From positions 1,984,001 to 2,048,000 of the forward strand of contig OY761986.2 of NCBI GenBank assembly GCA_963665155.2: DNA of 64,000 nt. Reading direction: 5' to 3'. A program made the position numbers and the translations under genes. A model generated the notes under the pieces. It was not told the origin of the DNA. It worked only from the letters and a program-made list of their open reading frames with translations, and did not search any database. Within the stretch, counting starts at the first letter, position 1, and each line of letters begins with the position of its first letter. Below are positions 54,903 to 63,237 of this stretch, in pieces. The DNA is from UBA1141 sp963665155 (GTDB lineage: Bacteria; Chloroflexota; Dehalococcoidia; Lucifugimonadales; UBA3495).

Positions 54903-56021
54903 ATGGAAGTAAGGGATCTGCGGACCCACTTTTTCACCGAATCCGGTGTGGTCAAAGCCGTGGATGGTGTTTCCTTCGAATTAGAAGCAGGTGAAACACT
55001 GGGGTTAGTGGGAGAAAGCGGCTGTGGTAAAAGCGTTAGCGCCCTTTCGGTAATGCGATTAATCCCCGACCCTCCCGGGAAAATCGTCGACGGCGAGATA
55101 ATCTTCGAGGGCCAGGATATTCTGAAACTCGGAATGGACAATATGCGCCGCATCCGTGGCGCCAAGATTTCCATGGTCTTTCAAGAACCCATGACTTCGC
55201 TTAACCCGGTGCTTACGGTGGAACGGCAAATTACGGAGACTGTACAACTCCACAAGGGAGCCAGCCGGGAAGCGGCCCGTCGGGAGAGCATTGATCTGTT
55301 GTTCAAGGTCGGCATTCCAGACCCGGAGCACCGAATCAAACAATACCCCCATCAATTCAGCGGTGGGATGAGGCAGAGGGTCATGATAGCCATGGCAATC
55401 AGCTGCAATCCCCGCTTAATAATTGCCGACGAGCCAACCACTGCGCTTGACGTGACTATTCAAGCCCAGATTCTGGAGTTGATGAAGTCACTCACCACCG
55501 AATTCGGCGTAGCTCTTATTGTGATTACCCACAACTTGGGCGTCGTAGCTCGGTACGCCGACCGGGTTAACATTATGTACGCCGGGAAAATAATAGAACG
55601 AGGCGAAGCTCGGGAGATTTACTCCAACCCAAGACATCCCTATACCGTTGGATTGCTCAAGTCGGTCCCCAGATTGGACCGGCCAAGAAGGGAAAAACTG
55701 GAACCCATCGAAGGCCAGCCGCCCGACTTGGCAAATCTTCCACCAGGTTGTGCGTTTCGTGCACGGTGCCGTTGGGTAATCGACAAGTGCGCCACCGACG
55801 CACCGCCCTTGATGCAAACTGGCGATGGGCATTGGTCGGCCTGCTGGCAGTCCGATCTTCTCGGCGCTCACGCTTTGGCGGGCACTGTAGACATCAACCA
55901 AGCCAGCACAATACCAAACGGCGGACCGCAACCGGAAGCTAAGCTGCCATCAACGCCCCAACTTGATAACCCAGGACTTAATAACCCAGGATTTGATAAT
56001 CCGCCTTCGGAGAGCAACTAG
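54903..56021 (+). CDS. Oligopeptide/dipeptide ABC transporter ATP-binding protein (OppD/DppD-like)
   Basis: An ABC ATPase with Walker A GLVGESGCGKSVSALSVMRL, the Q-loop region MVFQEPMTSLNPVLTVERQI, the signature FSGGMRQRVMIAMAI, Walker B LIIADEPTTALDVTIQ and the H-loop VITHNLGVVARYAD. The C-terminal oligopeptide-transporter extension PPGCAFRARCRWVIDKCATD is a marker of OppD/DppD proteins. A repetitive Asn/Pro-rich tail (NPGLNNPGFDNPP) closes the protein. It forms an operon with the next ATPase gene, two bases downstream. No permease or binding-protein genes are in the window. The longer frame starts with TTG at 54891 within the repeat, so ATG 54903 was preferred. Confidence 0.93.
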   Translation: MEVRDLRTHFFTESGVVKAVDGVSFELEAGETLGLVGESGCGKSVSALSVMRLIPDPPGKIVDGEIIFEGQDILKLGMDNMRRIRGAKISMVFQEPMTSLNPVLTVERQITETVQLHKGASREAARRESIDLLFKVGIPDPEHRIKQYPHQFSGGMRQRVMIAMAISCNPRLIIADEPTTALDVTIQAQILELMKSLTTEFGVALIVITHNLGVVARYADRVNIMYAGKIIERGEAREIYSNPRHPYTVGLLKSVPRLDRPRREKLEPIEGQPPDLANLPPGCAFRARCRWVIDKCATDAPPLMQTGDGHWSACWQSDLLGAHALAGTVDINQASTIPNGGPQPEAKLPSTPQLDNPGLNNPGFDNPPSESN

Positions 56022-56023
56022 CA

Positions 56024-57082
56024 ATGACAACGATGCCGGGTACGGACGCCCGAGGGAGCAACCCAACAGACGACAGGGAAATACTCATGGAGGTTAAAAA
56101 CCTGAAGATGTATTTCCCCGTAACGTCGGGGTTGTTTTTCCAACGCACGGTGGCCCACATTAAGGCCGTCGACGACATTAGTTTTTTCGTGCGCAAGGGT
56201 GAGACGTTGGGTTTGGTGGGTGAGAGCGGTTGCGGGAAAACCACGACCGGAAGGTGCATCCTACAGCTTTATCGACCTACTGAGGGTCAAATCATCTTCG
56301 AAGGCCAGGAATTAACGACCCTTGGCTCCAAGGAAATGCGGCGAATGCGGCGGGAGATGCAAGTCATCTTCCAAGACCCGTATAGCTCTCTTAACCCAAG
56401 AATGACTGCTGGGAACATCATCGGGGAGCCGTTGATGGTCCACAAATTGGTAGCCAACAAAGCCGAATACCGGGAACGGGTGGCGGACCTGCTTCAAAAC
56501 GTGGGATTGAATCCGTACATGGCTGACCGGTTCCCCCACGAGTTCAGCGGAGGGCAACGCCAGCGGATTGGGGTTGCGCGGGCGCTGTCCGTGGAGCCAA
56601 AATTCATCGTTGCGGATGAACCGGTGTCGGCTTTGGACGTTTCCATTCAAGCTCAGATTATCAACCTGCTTGAAGATTTACAGGAGCGCTATAACCTTAC
56701 CTATCTGTTTATCGCCCACGACCTTTCCGTGGTCCGCCACATCTCCGACCGGGTCGGGGTCATGTACCTGGGACACATAGTAGAATTAGCCGACCGCAAC
56801 GAAATTTACGTCGATCCGGTACATCCATATACGAAGGCGCTCCTTTCCGCTGTGCCGATTCCCGATCCGGTGGCGGACGCTCAAAGAGAGCGGGTGGTCC
56901 TAACCGGGGAGGTGCCAAGCCCGCTGAACCCGCCCTCGGGCTGTGTTTTCCATCCCCGCTGCCCTATCGCAACCGCAGATTGCGCTCGCATCAATCCGGA
57001 ACTGCGACAAGTCAGCGAAAAACACTGGGCCGCATGCATTCACGCGCCCGGTTACGGGCCAAAGGTTAATGGTAAAGGTTAA
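56024..57082 (+). CDS. Oligopeptide/dipeptide ABC transporter ATP-binding protein (OppF/DppF-like)
   Basis: The partner ATPase, 352 aa. Walker A is GLVGESGCGKTTTGRCILQL, the signature FSGGQRQRIGVARALSVE, Walker B IVADEPVSALDVSIQ and the H-loop FIAHDLSVVRHISD. The C-terminal extension PPSGCVFHPRCPIATADCAR is the oligopeptide-type Cys motif. Two bases separate it from the OppD-like stop codon, so the genes are translationally linked. The last codons are already part of the 13-bp repeat that extends to lepA (KVNGKG). Confidence 0.94.
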   Translation: MTTMPGTDARGSNPTDDREILMEVKNLKMYFPVTSGLFFQRTVAHIKAVDDISFFVRKGETLGLVGESGCGKTTTGRCILQLYRPTEGQIIFEGQELTTLGSKEMRRMRREMQVIFQDPYSSLNPRMTAGNIIGEPLMVHKLVANKAEYRERVADLLQNVGLNPYMADRFPHEFSGGQRQRIGVARALSVEPKFIVADEPVSALDVSIQAQIINLLEDLQERYNLTYLFIAHDLSVVRHISDRVGVMYLGHIVELADRNEIYVDPVHPYTKALLSAVPIPDPVADAQRERVVLTGEVPSPLNPPSGCVFHPRCPIATADCARINPELRQVSEKHWAACIHAPGYGPKVNGKG

Positions 57083-57319
57083 TGCCAAAGGTTAATGCCA
57101 AAGGTTAATGCCAAAGGTTAATGCCAAAGGGTTAATGCCAAAGGTTAATGCCAAAGGTTAATGCCAAAGGTTAATGCCAAAGGTTAATGCCAAAGGGTTA
57201 ATGCCAAAGGGTTAATGCCAAAGGTTAATGCCAAAGGTTAATGTCAAAGGTTAATGTAAAAGGTTAATGCCAAAGGTTAATGTCAAAGGTTAATGCCAAA
57301 GGTTAATGCCAAAGGTAAT
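57061..57319. repeat. About 19 tandem copies of a 13-bp repeat between the OppF-like gene and lepA
   Basis: The unit is AAAGGTTAATGCC, with an extra G in three copies and changes in the last two bases in some. It begins within the last codons of the OppF-like gene and ends eight bases before the lepA ATG. Every unit carries an AAAGG followed three bases later by ATG. Confidence 0.95.
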
Positions 57320-59242
57320 ATGCAACTAGCATCCATACGTAATTTCTGTATCATCGCCCACATAGATCACGGCAAGTCGACATTGGCCGACCGATTTTTA
57401 GAAATCACCGGCACCGTCCGCCCTCAAGACATGATGGCCCAATTCATGGACCAGATGGAACTGGAGCGGGAACGGGGCATTACCATCAAGGGCATTACCA
57501 TCAAGGGTAAAGCGGTCACCATGACCCATAAAACTCCCGATGGTGAAATTTATCAGTTGAACCTGATAGACACGCCCGGCCATGTGGATTTCAGCTACGA
57601 AGTTTCCAGAGCCCTTGCTGCTTGCGAGGGGGCTATTTTGGTGGTGGACGCCAGCCAAGGCATCGAGGCCCAGACCATCGCCAACATTATGCTGGCAATG
57701 GAACACGACCTAGAAATCATACCCGTGGTCAATAAAATAGACCTTCCTCAAGCAGAGCCGGAGCGGGTTGCTTTCGAGTTGCAACAGGTGTTTGGGTTCA
57801 AACCCGAGGAAATCCTCTTCGTGTCGGCCAAAGATGGGAGCGGAGCCATGGAGATATTGAACTCCGTGGTGGAACGCATCCCGGCTCCGCAGGGGGAGAC
57901 GGAAGCATCGGCCCGGGCTTTAATCTTCGACTCCTTGTACAACCCCTATAAAGGCATCATTGCCCACGTACGCGTACGGGACGGTAGGCTCTCTCAGCAC
58001 GACCGAATCCAAGTGATGTCTTCCGGGAAGGTGACCGAGTTGGTCGAGGTGGGCGTGTTTTCCCCCTTTCCGACGCCGGTGGATGTATTGGAGTGCGGGC
58101 AGGTCGGCTACGTAGCCACCGGTTTTAAGGACGTGCGGGAGTGTACTGTCGGTGATACTCTGACCGACGACCGCCAACCGGCGTCCGAGCCGTTGACCGG
58201 ATATGTGCCAATTAAGTCCATGGTGTTTGCCGGAATTTACCCGGCCGACGGTGAAGAGTACAACAACCTGCGCAACGCCTTGGAAAAGCTCCGGTTGAAC
58301 GACGCTTCACTAACACTTGAGCCGGAAAATAGCGTGGCCCTTGGCTTTGGCTTTCGATGTGGGTTCTTGGGATTGATGCACATGGAAATCGTCCAGGAAA
58401 GGCTGGAGCGAGAGTACAACCTCGATATCATAGCCACCGCTCCCAGCGTCGCCTACCGGGTAATCTCGCCCACCGGCGAGGCTACGATGGTTGACAGCCC
58501 GGCGAAACTGCCGTCGCCCAATGCGATAAAGGAAATACAGGAGCCTATACTGAACCTGACTATTGTGGCTCCCAGCCGGCATGTGGGTGTGATTATGGAG
58601 TTAATGCACTCCCGCCGGTCCCAGTTCAAGCGAATGGAATATATTCAGGGCCTGCCGGGTCAAGGACTATCCGTCCAGGGCGCATCGGGGAAGGGCGCAT
58701 CCAATGGTGAGGATTCTTCGGGGCAAACCAACGGTCACAATTCTGATGGCGGCCAAGACCGGGTGGTTATGGAATACACCATGCCCTTGGTCGAGTTGCT
58801 GGCGGACTTTTACAACCAACTCAAGTCCCGCACTCAAGGGTACGCATCCCTCGACTACACCCTAGAGGGCTACCATGCGGCCCCATTGGTAAAAGTGGAC
58901 ATTCTTATCAACCAACACCCGGTTGAAGCGCTTTGCATGATATTGCACCGGGACCTGGCAACCAGCCAAGGCCGTTTGGTGGTGGAAAAGCTGCGGCAGA
59001 CGATTCCCAGGCAGATGTTTGAAGTCCCCATTCAAGCAGCCATTGGCAGCCGCATAATAGCCAGGGAAACCGTTCGGGCCATGCGAAAAGACGTGTTGGC
59101 CAAGTGCTACGGTGGCGACATTACGCGGAAACGCAAGCTGTTGGAGAAACAGAAGGAAGGCAAGAAACGCCTGAAAATGGTGGGCAGGGTCGAAATCCCT
59201 CAAGAAGCTTTTCTAACCTTGCTGAAGATCGGCGGCGAATAG
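57320..59242 (+). CDS. lepA: Elongation factor 4 (back-translocating GTPase LepA)
   Basis: LepA is a translational GTPase that acts on stalled ribosomes. The sequence opens MQLASIRNFCIIAHIDHGKS with G1, then switch region RERGITIKGITIKG, DTPGHVDF (G3) and VVNKIDLP (G4). Domains II and the C-terminal LepA domain follow, with DITRKRKLLEKQKEGKKRLK. The protein is 640 aa, about 40 longer than usual, because of a Gly/Ser/Asn-rich insertion (roughly residues 447-485) between YIQGLPGQGLSVQG and RVVMEYTMPLVE. The ATG at 57320 has AAGG at five bases. Because the repeat upstream also reads as in-frame codons (KVNAKGN), the ORF could start earlier, but the ATG before QLASIRN is the family start. Confidence 0.97.
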   Translation: MQLASIRNFCIIAHIDHGKSTLADRFLEITGTVRPQDMMAQFMDQMELERERGITIKGITIKGKAVTMTHKTPDGEIYQLNLIDTPGHVDFSYEVSRALAACEGAILVVDASQGIEAQTIANIMLAMEHDLEIIPVVNKIDLPQAEPERVAFELQQVFGFKPEEILFVSAKDGSGAMEILNSVVERIPAPQGETEASARALIFDSLYNPYKGIIAHVRVRDGRLSQHDRIQVMSSGKVTELVEVGVFSPFPTPVDVLECGQVGYVATGFKDVRECTVGDTLTDDRQPASEPLTGYVPIKSMVFAGIYPADGEEYNNLRNALEKLRLNDASLTLEPENSVALGFGFRCGFLGLMHMEIVQERLEREYNLDIIATAPSVAYRVISPTGEATMVDSPAKLPSPNAIKEIQEPILNLTIVAPSRHVGVIMELMHSRRSQFKRMEYIQGLPGQGLSVQGASGKGASNGEDSSGQTNGHNSDGGQDRVVMEYTMPLVELLADFYNQLKSRTQGYASLDYTLEGYHAAPLVKVDILINQHPVEALCMILHRDLATSQGRLVVEKLRQTIPRQMFEVPIQAAIGSRIIARETVRAMRKDVLAKCYGGDITRKRKLLEKQKEGKKRLKMVGRVEIPQEAFLTLLKIGGE

Positions 59243-59374
59243 ATTCACCCTCTGGCGTCCCGCTCGATGCAAATTTGGCCACCTTTGGAGACGATGGGGA
59301 ATAACCGTATTAACCTTGCTTTGGCGGTAACCCATAGCATTAGGCTGGGGCATACCAGAGGAGAACCCTGGGGC

Positions 59375-59887
59375 TTACATCCCCAATGCGTCTCGGATAT
59401 CATTAATCTGAGCGAGATGCCCTGTCCAATGCCCTTCAAAGGCCCGGTCTAGCAATTCCTGGACCGTCCGCGTTTCATCTACCCCCCGCGACGGTATATG
59501 AAGCAGGGCGGACTTTCCATCGAGTTCTTCATCGGTTGCCGACTCGACTGCTGCATCCAGTTCGTCGATAAACGCCTCAATGTCAACCCGGACTTGATCA
59601 ATATCGTAGGCCATCCGCTCCGGCGTCATGTTATCCAGGTCCGACCGGATTTCAAACTCGGCAATCTCCCCTGAAAGCATCCCTTTAACGATCTTGTGGA
59701 TGCCCCCCATCGGCGTGTCCAGGATATGGTAGACAACTTGGCGAGGTGACCAAGCCGAAGGGTCCGCCTTCCAATCCAGGCAATAGTCCATCCCGTCTAG
59801 CAGTGCAACCAACTGGGACCGTATCCCGGAAATTTTCCGTTGGTTTTCGTCTCTTCGGCTGGTCAAGAATGCCTCGAAGTGACCCAA
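59375..59887 (-). CDS. DinB-like family protein
   Basis: A 170-residue protein with the DinB/YfiT four-helix pattern: ISGIRSQLVALLDGMD, then SPRQVVYHILDTPMGGIHKI, where the first metal-binding His lies, and GHWTGHLAQINDIRDALG with a second His. The family comprises metal-binding helical proteins often of unknown function. The only start is a TTG at 59885-59887, and the ribosome binding site is weak, so the N-terminus may be wrong. It lies downstream of lepA in the opposite direction. Confidence 0.72.
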   Translation of the reverse strand: MGHFEAFLTSRRDENQRKISGIRSQLVALLDGMDYCLDWKADPSAWSPRQVVYHILDTPMGGIHKIVKGMLSGEIAEFEIRSDLDNMTPERMAYDIDQVRVDIEAFIDELDAAVESATDEELDGKSALLHIPSRGVDETRTVQELLDRAFEGHWTGHLAQINDIRDALGM

Positions 59888-59930
59888 AAGATTTGGACAT
59901 CAAAGCCCGAAGCCCACAACTTTAAACCCT

Positions 59931-60803
59931 TCATTTTCGCGTCCCTTGATTTTCCAGGCTGCGCAGCAGGGAAATAGCCGCATCGCGGGTATCGTCTCTG
60001 GCCAACGCAAATTCCATCCACGCTCTCAACAAGCCGATGGGCGTTCCCCCGTCGTAACGCGTCCCCATGAACTCGTAAGCGTACAATTCTTCTTGTTCCA
60101 ACAGTAACAGCAGACCGTCAGTTAATTGTATTTCCCCTTTGGCGCCGGGCGGTGTGCGCTCCAGACAATCGAATATTTGGGGAGGCAGGATGTACCTACC
60201 GACGATCGACAGGTTTGAAGGGGCGTCCTCCCGCTTCGGTTTTTCCACCATTCCCCGAATCTTATGCAGGCGCTCTTCTTTGGCAACAGCGTCCACAACG
60301 CCGTAGTTCTGAACTGTTTCCCACGGCATCGGCTCCACGGCTATGACGCCAGCATTGTACCTCTGGCTGACTTCCACCATCTGGGCAACCACCCCGGGGG
60401 TATGAACTACGATATCGTCGGGCAAGATAACCACGAAGGGCTCGTCGCCCACGGCTTGTCGCGCTGTCAATACCGCATGGCCCAACCCCAGGGGTTGTTC
60501 CTGGATGACAAACGAAACTTCTGCAAAACTGGAAGCGTGGCGCACTTTTTCCAGAAGCTCCGGAGAGCCGGACAATCGTTGATCCAACGCCGGTTGCGGC
60601 TGGAAATAGGAGGCTATGGACTCTTTGCCGGGGGAAGTTACGATAATCACCTTCTGGATTCCTGCCTCAACGGCCTCTTCCACCACGTATTGAAGCATGG
60701 GTTTATCCAGTATAGGTAGGAGTTCCTTGGGGACCGATTTGGTCACCGGTAAGAACCGGGTACCCAATCCGGCAGCGGGTATAACAGCCTTTTTTATATC
60801 CAT
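59931..60803 (-). CDS. galU: UTP--glucose-1-phosphate uridylyltransferase
   Basis: GalU makes UDP-glucose for surface polysaccharides and glycolipids. The 290-residue protein has the nucleotide-binding VIPAAGLGTRFLPVTKSVPK, KPMLQYVVEEAVEAG, VIQEQPLGLGHAVLTAR, the uridine site ILPDDIVV, the Lys in GMVEKPKREDAPSN, and the C-terminal TRYDGGTPIGLLRAWMEFAL (GDK/GTP-like sugar site). Length and motif order are normal. The ATG at 60803 is the start. It may supply the sugar donor to surface-modification enzymes such as those in island B, but no direct link is shown. Confidence 0.95.
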   Translation of the reverse strand: MDIKKAVIPAAGLGTRFLPVTKSVPKELLPILDKPMLQYVVEEAVEAGIQKVIIVTSPGKESIASYFQPQPALDQRLSGSPELLEKVRHASSFAEVSFVIQEQPLGLGHAVLTARQAVGDEPFVVILPDDIVVHTPGVVAQMVEVSQRYNAGVIAVEPMPWETVQNYGVVDAVAKEERLHKIRGMVEKPKREDAPSNLSIVGRYILPPQIFDCLERTPPGAKGEIQLTDGLLLLLEQEELYAYEFMGTRYDGGTPIGLLRAWMEFALARDDTRDAAISLLRSLENQGTRK

Positions 60804-61114
60804 TTTATTTCTTCGTCAGTGCTGCGTACGGAAATTGCGGGGTTACAAGGATTTGGTTCGGAACCAGGCCAATTCTACCACCCGGCAATGGCCGGGACAA
60901 GAATCAGGGAACTGCCGGCCACACGGTGGTGGCCTTCACTCTAAAACCCATGCTCAATAATTGACATCCCCCTGCTCCTACGCCTACCATTATTAGCAGG
61001 CCGCGCTAGATGGGGAGCTAGCGGTGCCCTGCACTCGCAATCCGCTATAGCGAGGTTGAATTCCTGCCCCAGGCCCCGCCAATGGGCCTATGTTTTGAGC
61101 TCAAGGTATAGAAG
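60804..61114. other. Intergenic region between galU and the SRP RNA
   Basis: 311 bases with divergent orientation. It should hold the galU and SRP RNA promoters. No further gene was seen. Confidence 0.4.
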
Positions 61115-61206
61115 GTTGGGTCCCACGCGGCGTAGACTTGTCAACCCCGCCAGGTCCGGAAGGAAGCAACGGTCAACAAGATACTGCGGGTGCCGTGGGA
61201 GCACCT
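61115..61206 (+). ncRNA. ffs: Signal recognition particle RNA (small bacterial type)
   Basis: The hallmark of the SRP RNA apical domain is present: GCCAGGTCCGGAAGGAAGCA with the conserved internal loops, followed by ACGGTCAAC. The flanking arms TCCCACGCGGC and GCCGTGGGA pair, as do CTTGTCAACC and GGTCAACAAG, giving a hairpin of about 90 nt. Ends are approximate. The RNA works with Ffh to target membrane proteins. Confidence 0.93.
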
Positions 61207-61365
61207 GGCCGGAGTCTTGAATTCAGACACGCCCAGTGGTTGTCGTCGAAGGGAGGTGCGCGGTCTTAACCAAAATCATTATTTCTCCCATCTCCGGCCC
61301 AGGACCTGAATATTAGCTCCACAGCACGAAGCTCAGATGAACTATTAACCCGGCCTCGCAAAGCA

Positions 61366-62175
61366 TTGGGCCAGCATTTCCTGGTTGACAGCCAGGTACT
61401 GGAAAGCATTTCCGCCGCCGCCGAACTGGGTGCTCAGGACTTGGTTCTGGAAATCGGACCCGGCACCGGCGTGCTGACCCGCCATCTAGTCTCTAGCGGC
61501 GCTCGCATTACCGCCATAGAGTTGGACCCCAATTTGGCATCCTCTCTGCCTAGCAGATTGGGCAACCCTTCCAATTTAACCGTGGTTGAAGGCGACGCCC
61601 GCACCCTGGATTTGAAAACCCTGCTAGGCCACGTTGCTGCCTACAAGGTAGTTGGCAACCTCCCATACTATGCGGCCAACCCGATTATCCGTCGTTTCCT
61701 TGAGTTAAAATTCCGTGAAGCTATAATCCAGCCCCGGATAATTGTGGCCACGCTGCAAGAAGAAGTAGCCCAAACCATAACCGCAGCACCAGGCAAGATG
61801 GGCTTACTCTCGGTGGCGGTCCAGTACTACGCCTCTGCGAAGTTGGTTTGCGTCGTACCGCCTGAGGCCTTCCGGCCACCGCCCAAAGTAACTTCGGCGG
61901 TCATCAGGCTGGACGTTAGAGATACACCTGCGGTGGACGTCGCCGACGAGCAAGGGTTCTTCGATCTAGTCCGCGCCGGCTTCTCATCGCCCCGCAAACA
62001 ACTGCGAAACTCCTTGGCTCACGGTCTCGGCGTGACAACTGGAGTCACTGGCAGTCTGCTGTCGGAAGTTGGGGTGGACGGAAGCAGAAGGCCAGCCACC
62101 TTGAGCCTAATAGAATGGGCCAACGTCTACGATACATGGCGGAGTATGGCAGAGAAAGGCCCGCTTGATAGCTGA
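61366..62175 (+). CDS. rsmA: 16S rRNA dimethyladenosine transferase (KsgA/RsmA), start uncertain
   Basis: RsmA dimethylates two adenines near the 3' end of 16S rRNA. The protein has GQHFLVDSQVLESI, SAM-binding LVLEIGPGTGVLTRHL, AIELDP, the catalytic VGNLPYYAANPII and the C-terminal FRPPPKVTSAVIRL and SPRKQLRNSL. Relatives have about 10-15 residues before GQHFL. Here the frame stays open upstream through LLTRPRKAL but with no ATG or GTG, and the TTG at 61366 lies within the motif itself. An ATG at 61337 is in another frame and is followed by a stop after three codons. So a one-base loss behind this ATG, or an unusual start, is likely. The coordinates given are the minimum. Confidence 0.88.
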   Translation: MGQHFLVDSQVLESISAAAELGAQDLVLEIGPGTGVLTRHLVSSGARITAIELDPNLASSLPSRLGNPSNLTVVEGDARTLDLKTLLGHVAAYKVVGNLPYYAANPIIRRFLELKFREAIIQPRIIVATLQEEVAQTITAAPGKMGLLSVAVQYYASAKLVCVVPPEAFRPPPKVTSAVIRLDVRDTPAVDVADEQGFFDLVRAGFSSPRKQLRNSLAHGLGVTTGVTGSLLSEVGVDGSRRPATLSLIEWANVYDTWRSMAEKGPLDS

Positions 62176-62316
62176 CCCAAGCTCTACCCTTTATACTTTG
62201 CGGAGCATGATGGTTGGCATAGCCGGATGGAAATGAACCGCGGTCCATGCTGTCGAGCCGGGTTTGGCAGCCCAAAATGCCCGAATATCGTCGATTAAGA
62301 ACGTTGAGTAATAAAG

Positions 62317-63234
62317 TTGGCTAAGACCGAAAGCCTGGCATTCGCCAAGCTAAACCTGACCCTGGAAATCATAGGTCGCAGAGAAGACGGTTACCACGAG
62401 ATTAAGACCGTCCTTCAGACCATAAACCTGGCTGATCGTTTGGAGTTCTTCCCATCCAATAGATTGCAGGTGGAATGTGACGACACGTCTCTGAACGGTC
62501 AAGGGAACCTGGTGTGGAAGGCAGCACAGGACCTTGCTAAGGCCGGAGGTGTGGAACCCCGGGTCCGCATTGTGATCGAGAAACACATACCCATAAGCAT
62601 GGGATTGGGCGGCGGCAGCAGCGATGCCGCTTGCGCTCTGGTTTCGCTAAACGAACTTTGGGGCTTAAATTTCAGCCAAGATGAATTATCGGAAATTGCC
62701 GGAGGCCTCGGCTCGGACGTGCCGTTTTTCTTGCGGGGCGGGACTGCGCTGGCTGAAGGCCGGGGAGAGCGCGTGACGCCCCTTCCGCCCTTGCCTCGCA
62801 TGCCTGCGATTCTGATTTGCCCGGACTTTACTCTACATAACAAAACGGCCGCCATGTATTCAAGACTCACGCCCAAAAGCTTCAGCGACGGCGGGGTAAC
62901 CCGAAGAATGATACAAATCCTCGACGGTGGACAATTCGTAGGAGATTCCGTAGGAGGATTAATCCATAACGCCTTTGAAGAAGTTGCTTGGTTGGCATTC
63001 CCCGATTTATCGCCGGTACGACAAACCCTGGACCAACTGGCGCCCGGCAGATTCCACCTATCGGGAGCAGGACCGGCGCTCTTCGCATTGCCATCCATGG
63101 AAACCGACGGCCAAGTTGTGGCCGATGCCTTGCGGCCTCTGGGCGTTGGGGTTTACCTTGTGCACACTGTGTCGCCAAAACCGGAACTCTCAAACGGCCC
63201 GTCAATCTATTCGAGGGAACCCGATGCTGGATAG
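62317..63234 (+). CDS. ispE: 4-diphosphocytidyl-2-C-methyl-D-erythritol kinase
   Basis: IspE phosphorylates the CDP-methylerythritol intermediate of the MEP pathway to isoprenoids. The GHMP-kinase sequence has AFAKLNLTLEIIGRREDGYH at the start, the ATP loop ISMGLGGGSSDAAC, ELSEIAGGLGSDVPFFLRGG and LSGAGPALFAL. Length, 305 aa, is normal. The start is the TTG at 62317. The stop at 63234 is four bases before the lgt start, so ispE and lgt are probably cotranscribed. The first residues are poorly fixed because no strong ribosome binding site is visible. Confidence 0.95.
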   Translation: MAKTESLAFAKLNLTLEIIGRREDGYHEIKTVLQTINLADRLEFFPSNRLQVECDDTSLNGQGNLVWKAAQDLAKAGGVEPRVRIVIEKHIPISMGLGGGSSDAACALVSLNELWGLNFSQDELSEIAGGLGSDVPFFLRGGTALAEGRGERVTPLPPLPRMPAILICPDFTLHNKTAAMYSRLTPKSFSDGGVTRRMIQILDGGQFVGDSVGGLIHNAFEEVAWLAFPDLSPVRQTLDQLAPGRFHLSGAGPALFALPSMETDGQVVADALRPLGVGVYLVHTVSPKPELSNGPSIYSREPDAG

Positions 63235-63237
63235 AAC

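Noticed and set aside
57061..57319. Tandem 13-bp array considered as a CRISPR array or coding repeat
   Set aside because: There are no spacers, and stops arise in all frames because of unit length; it is a simple tandem repeat.
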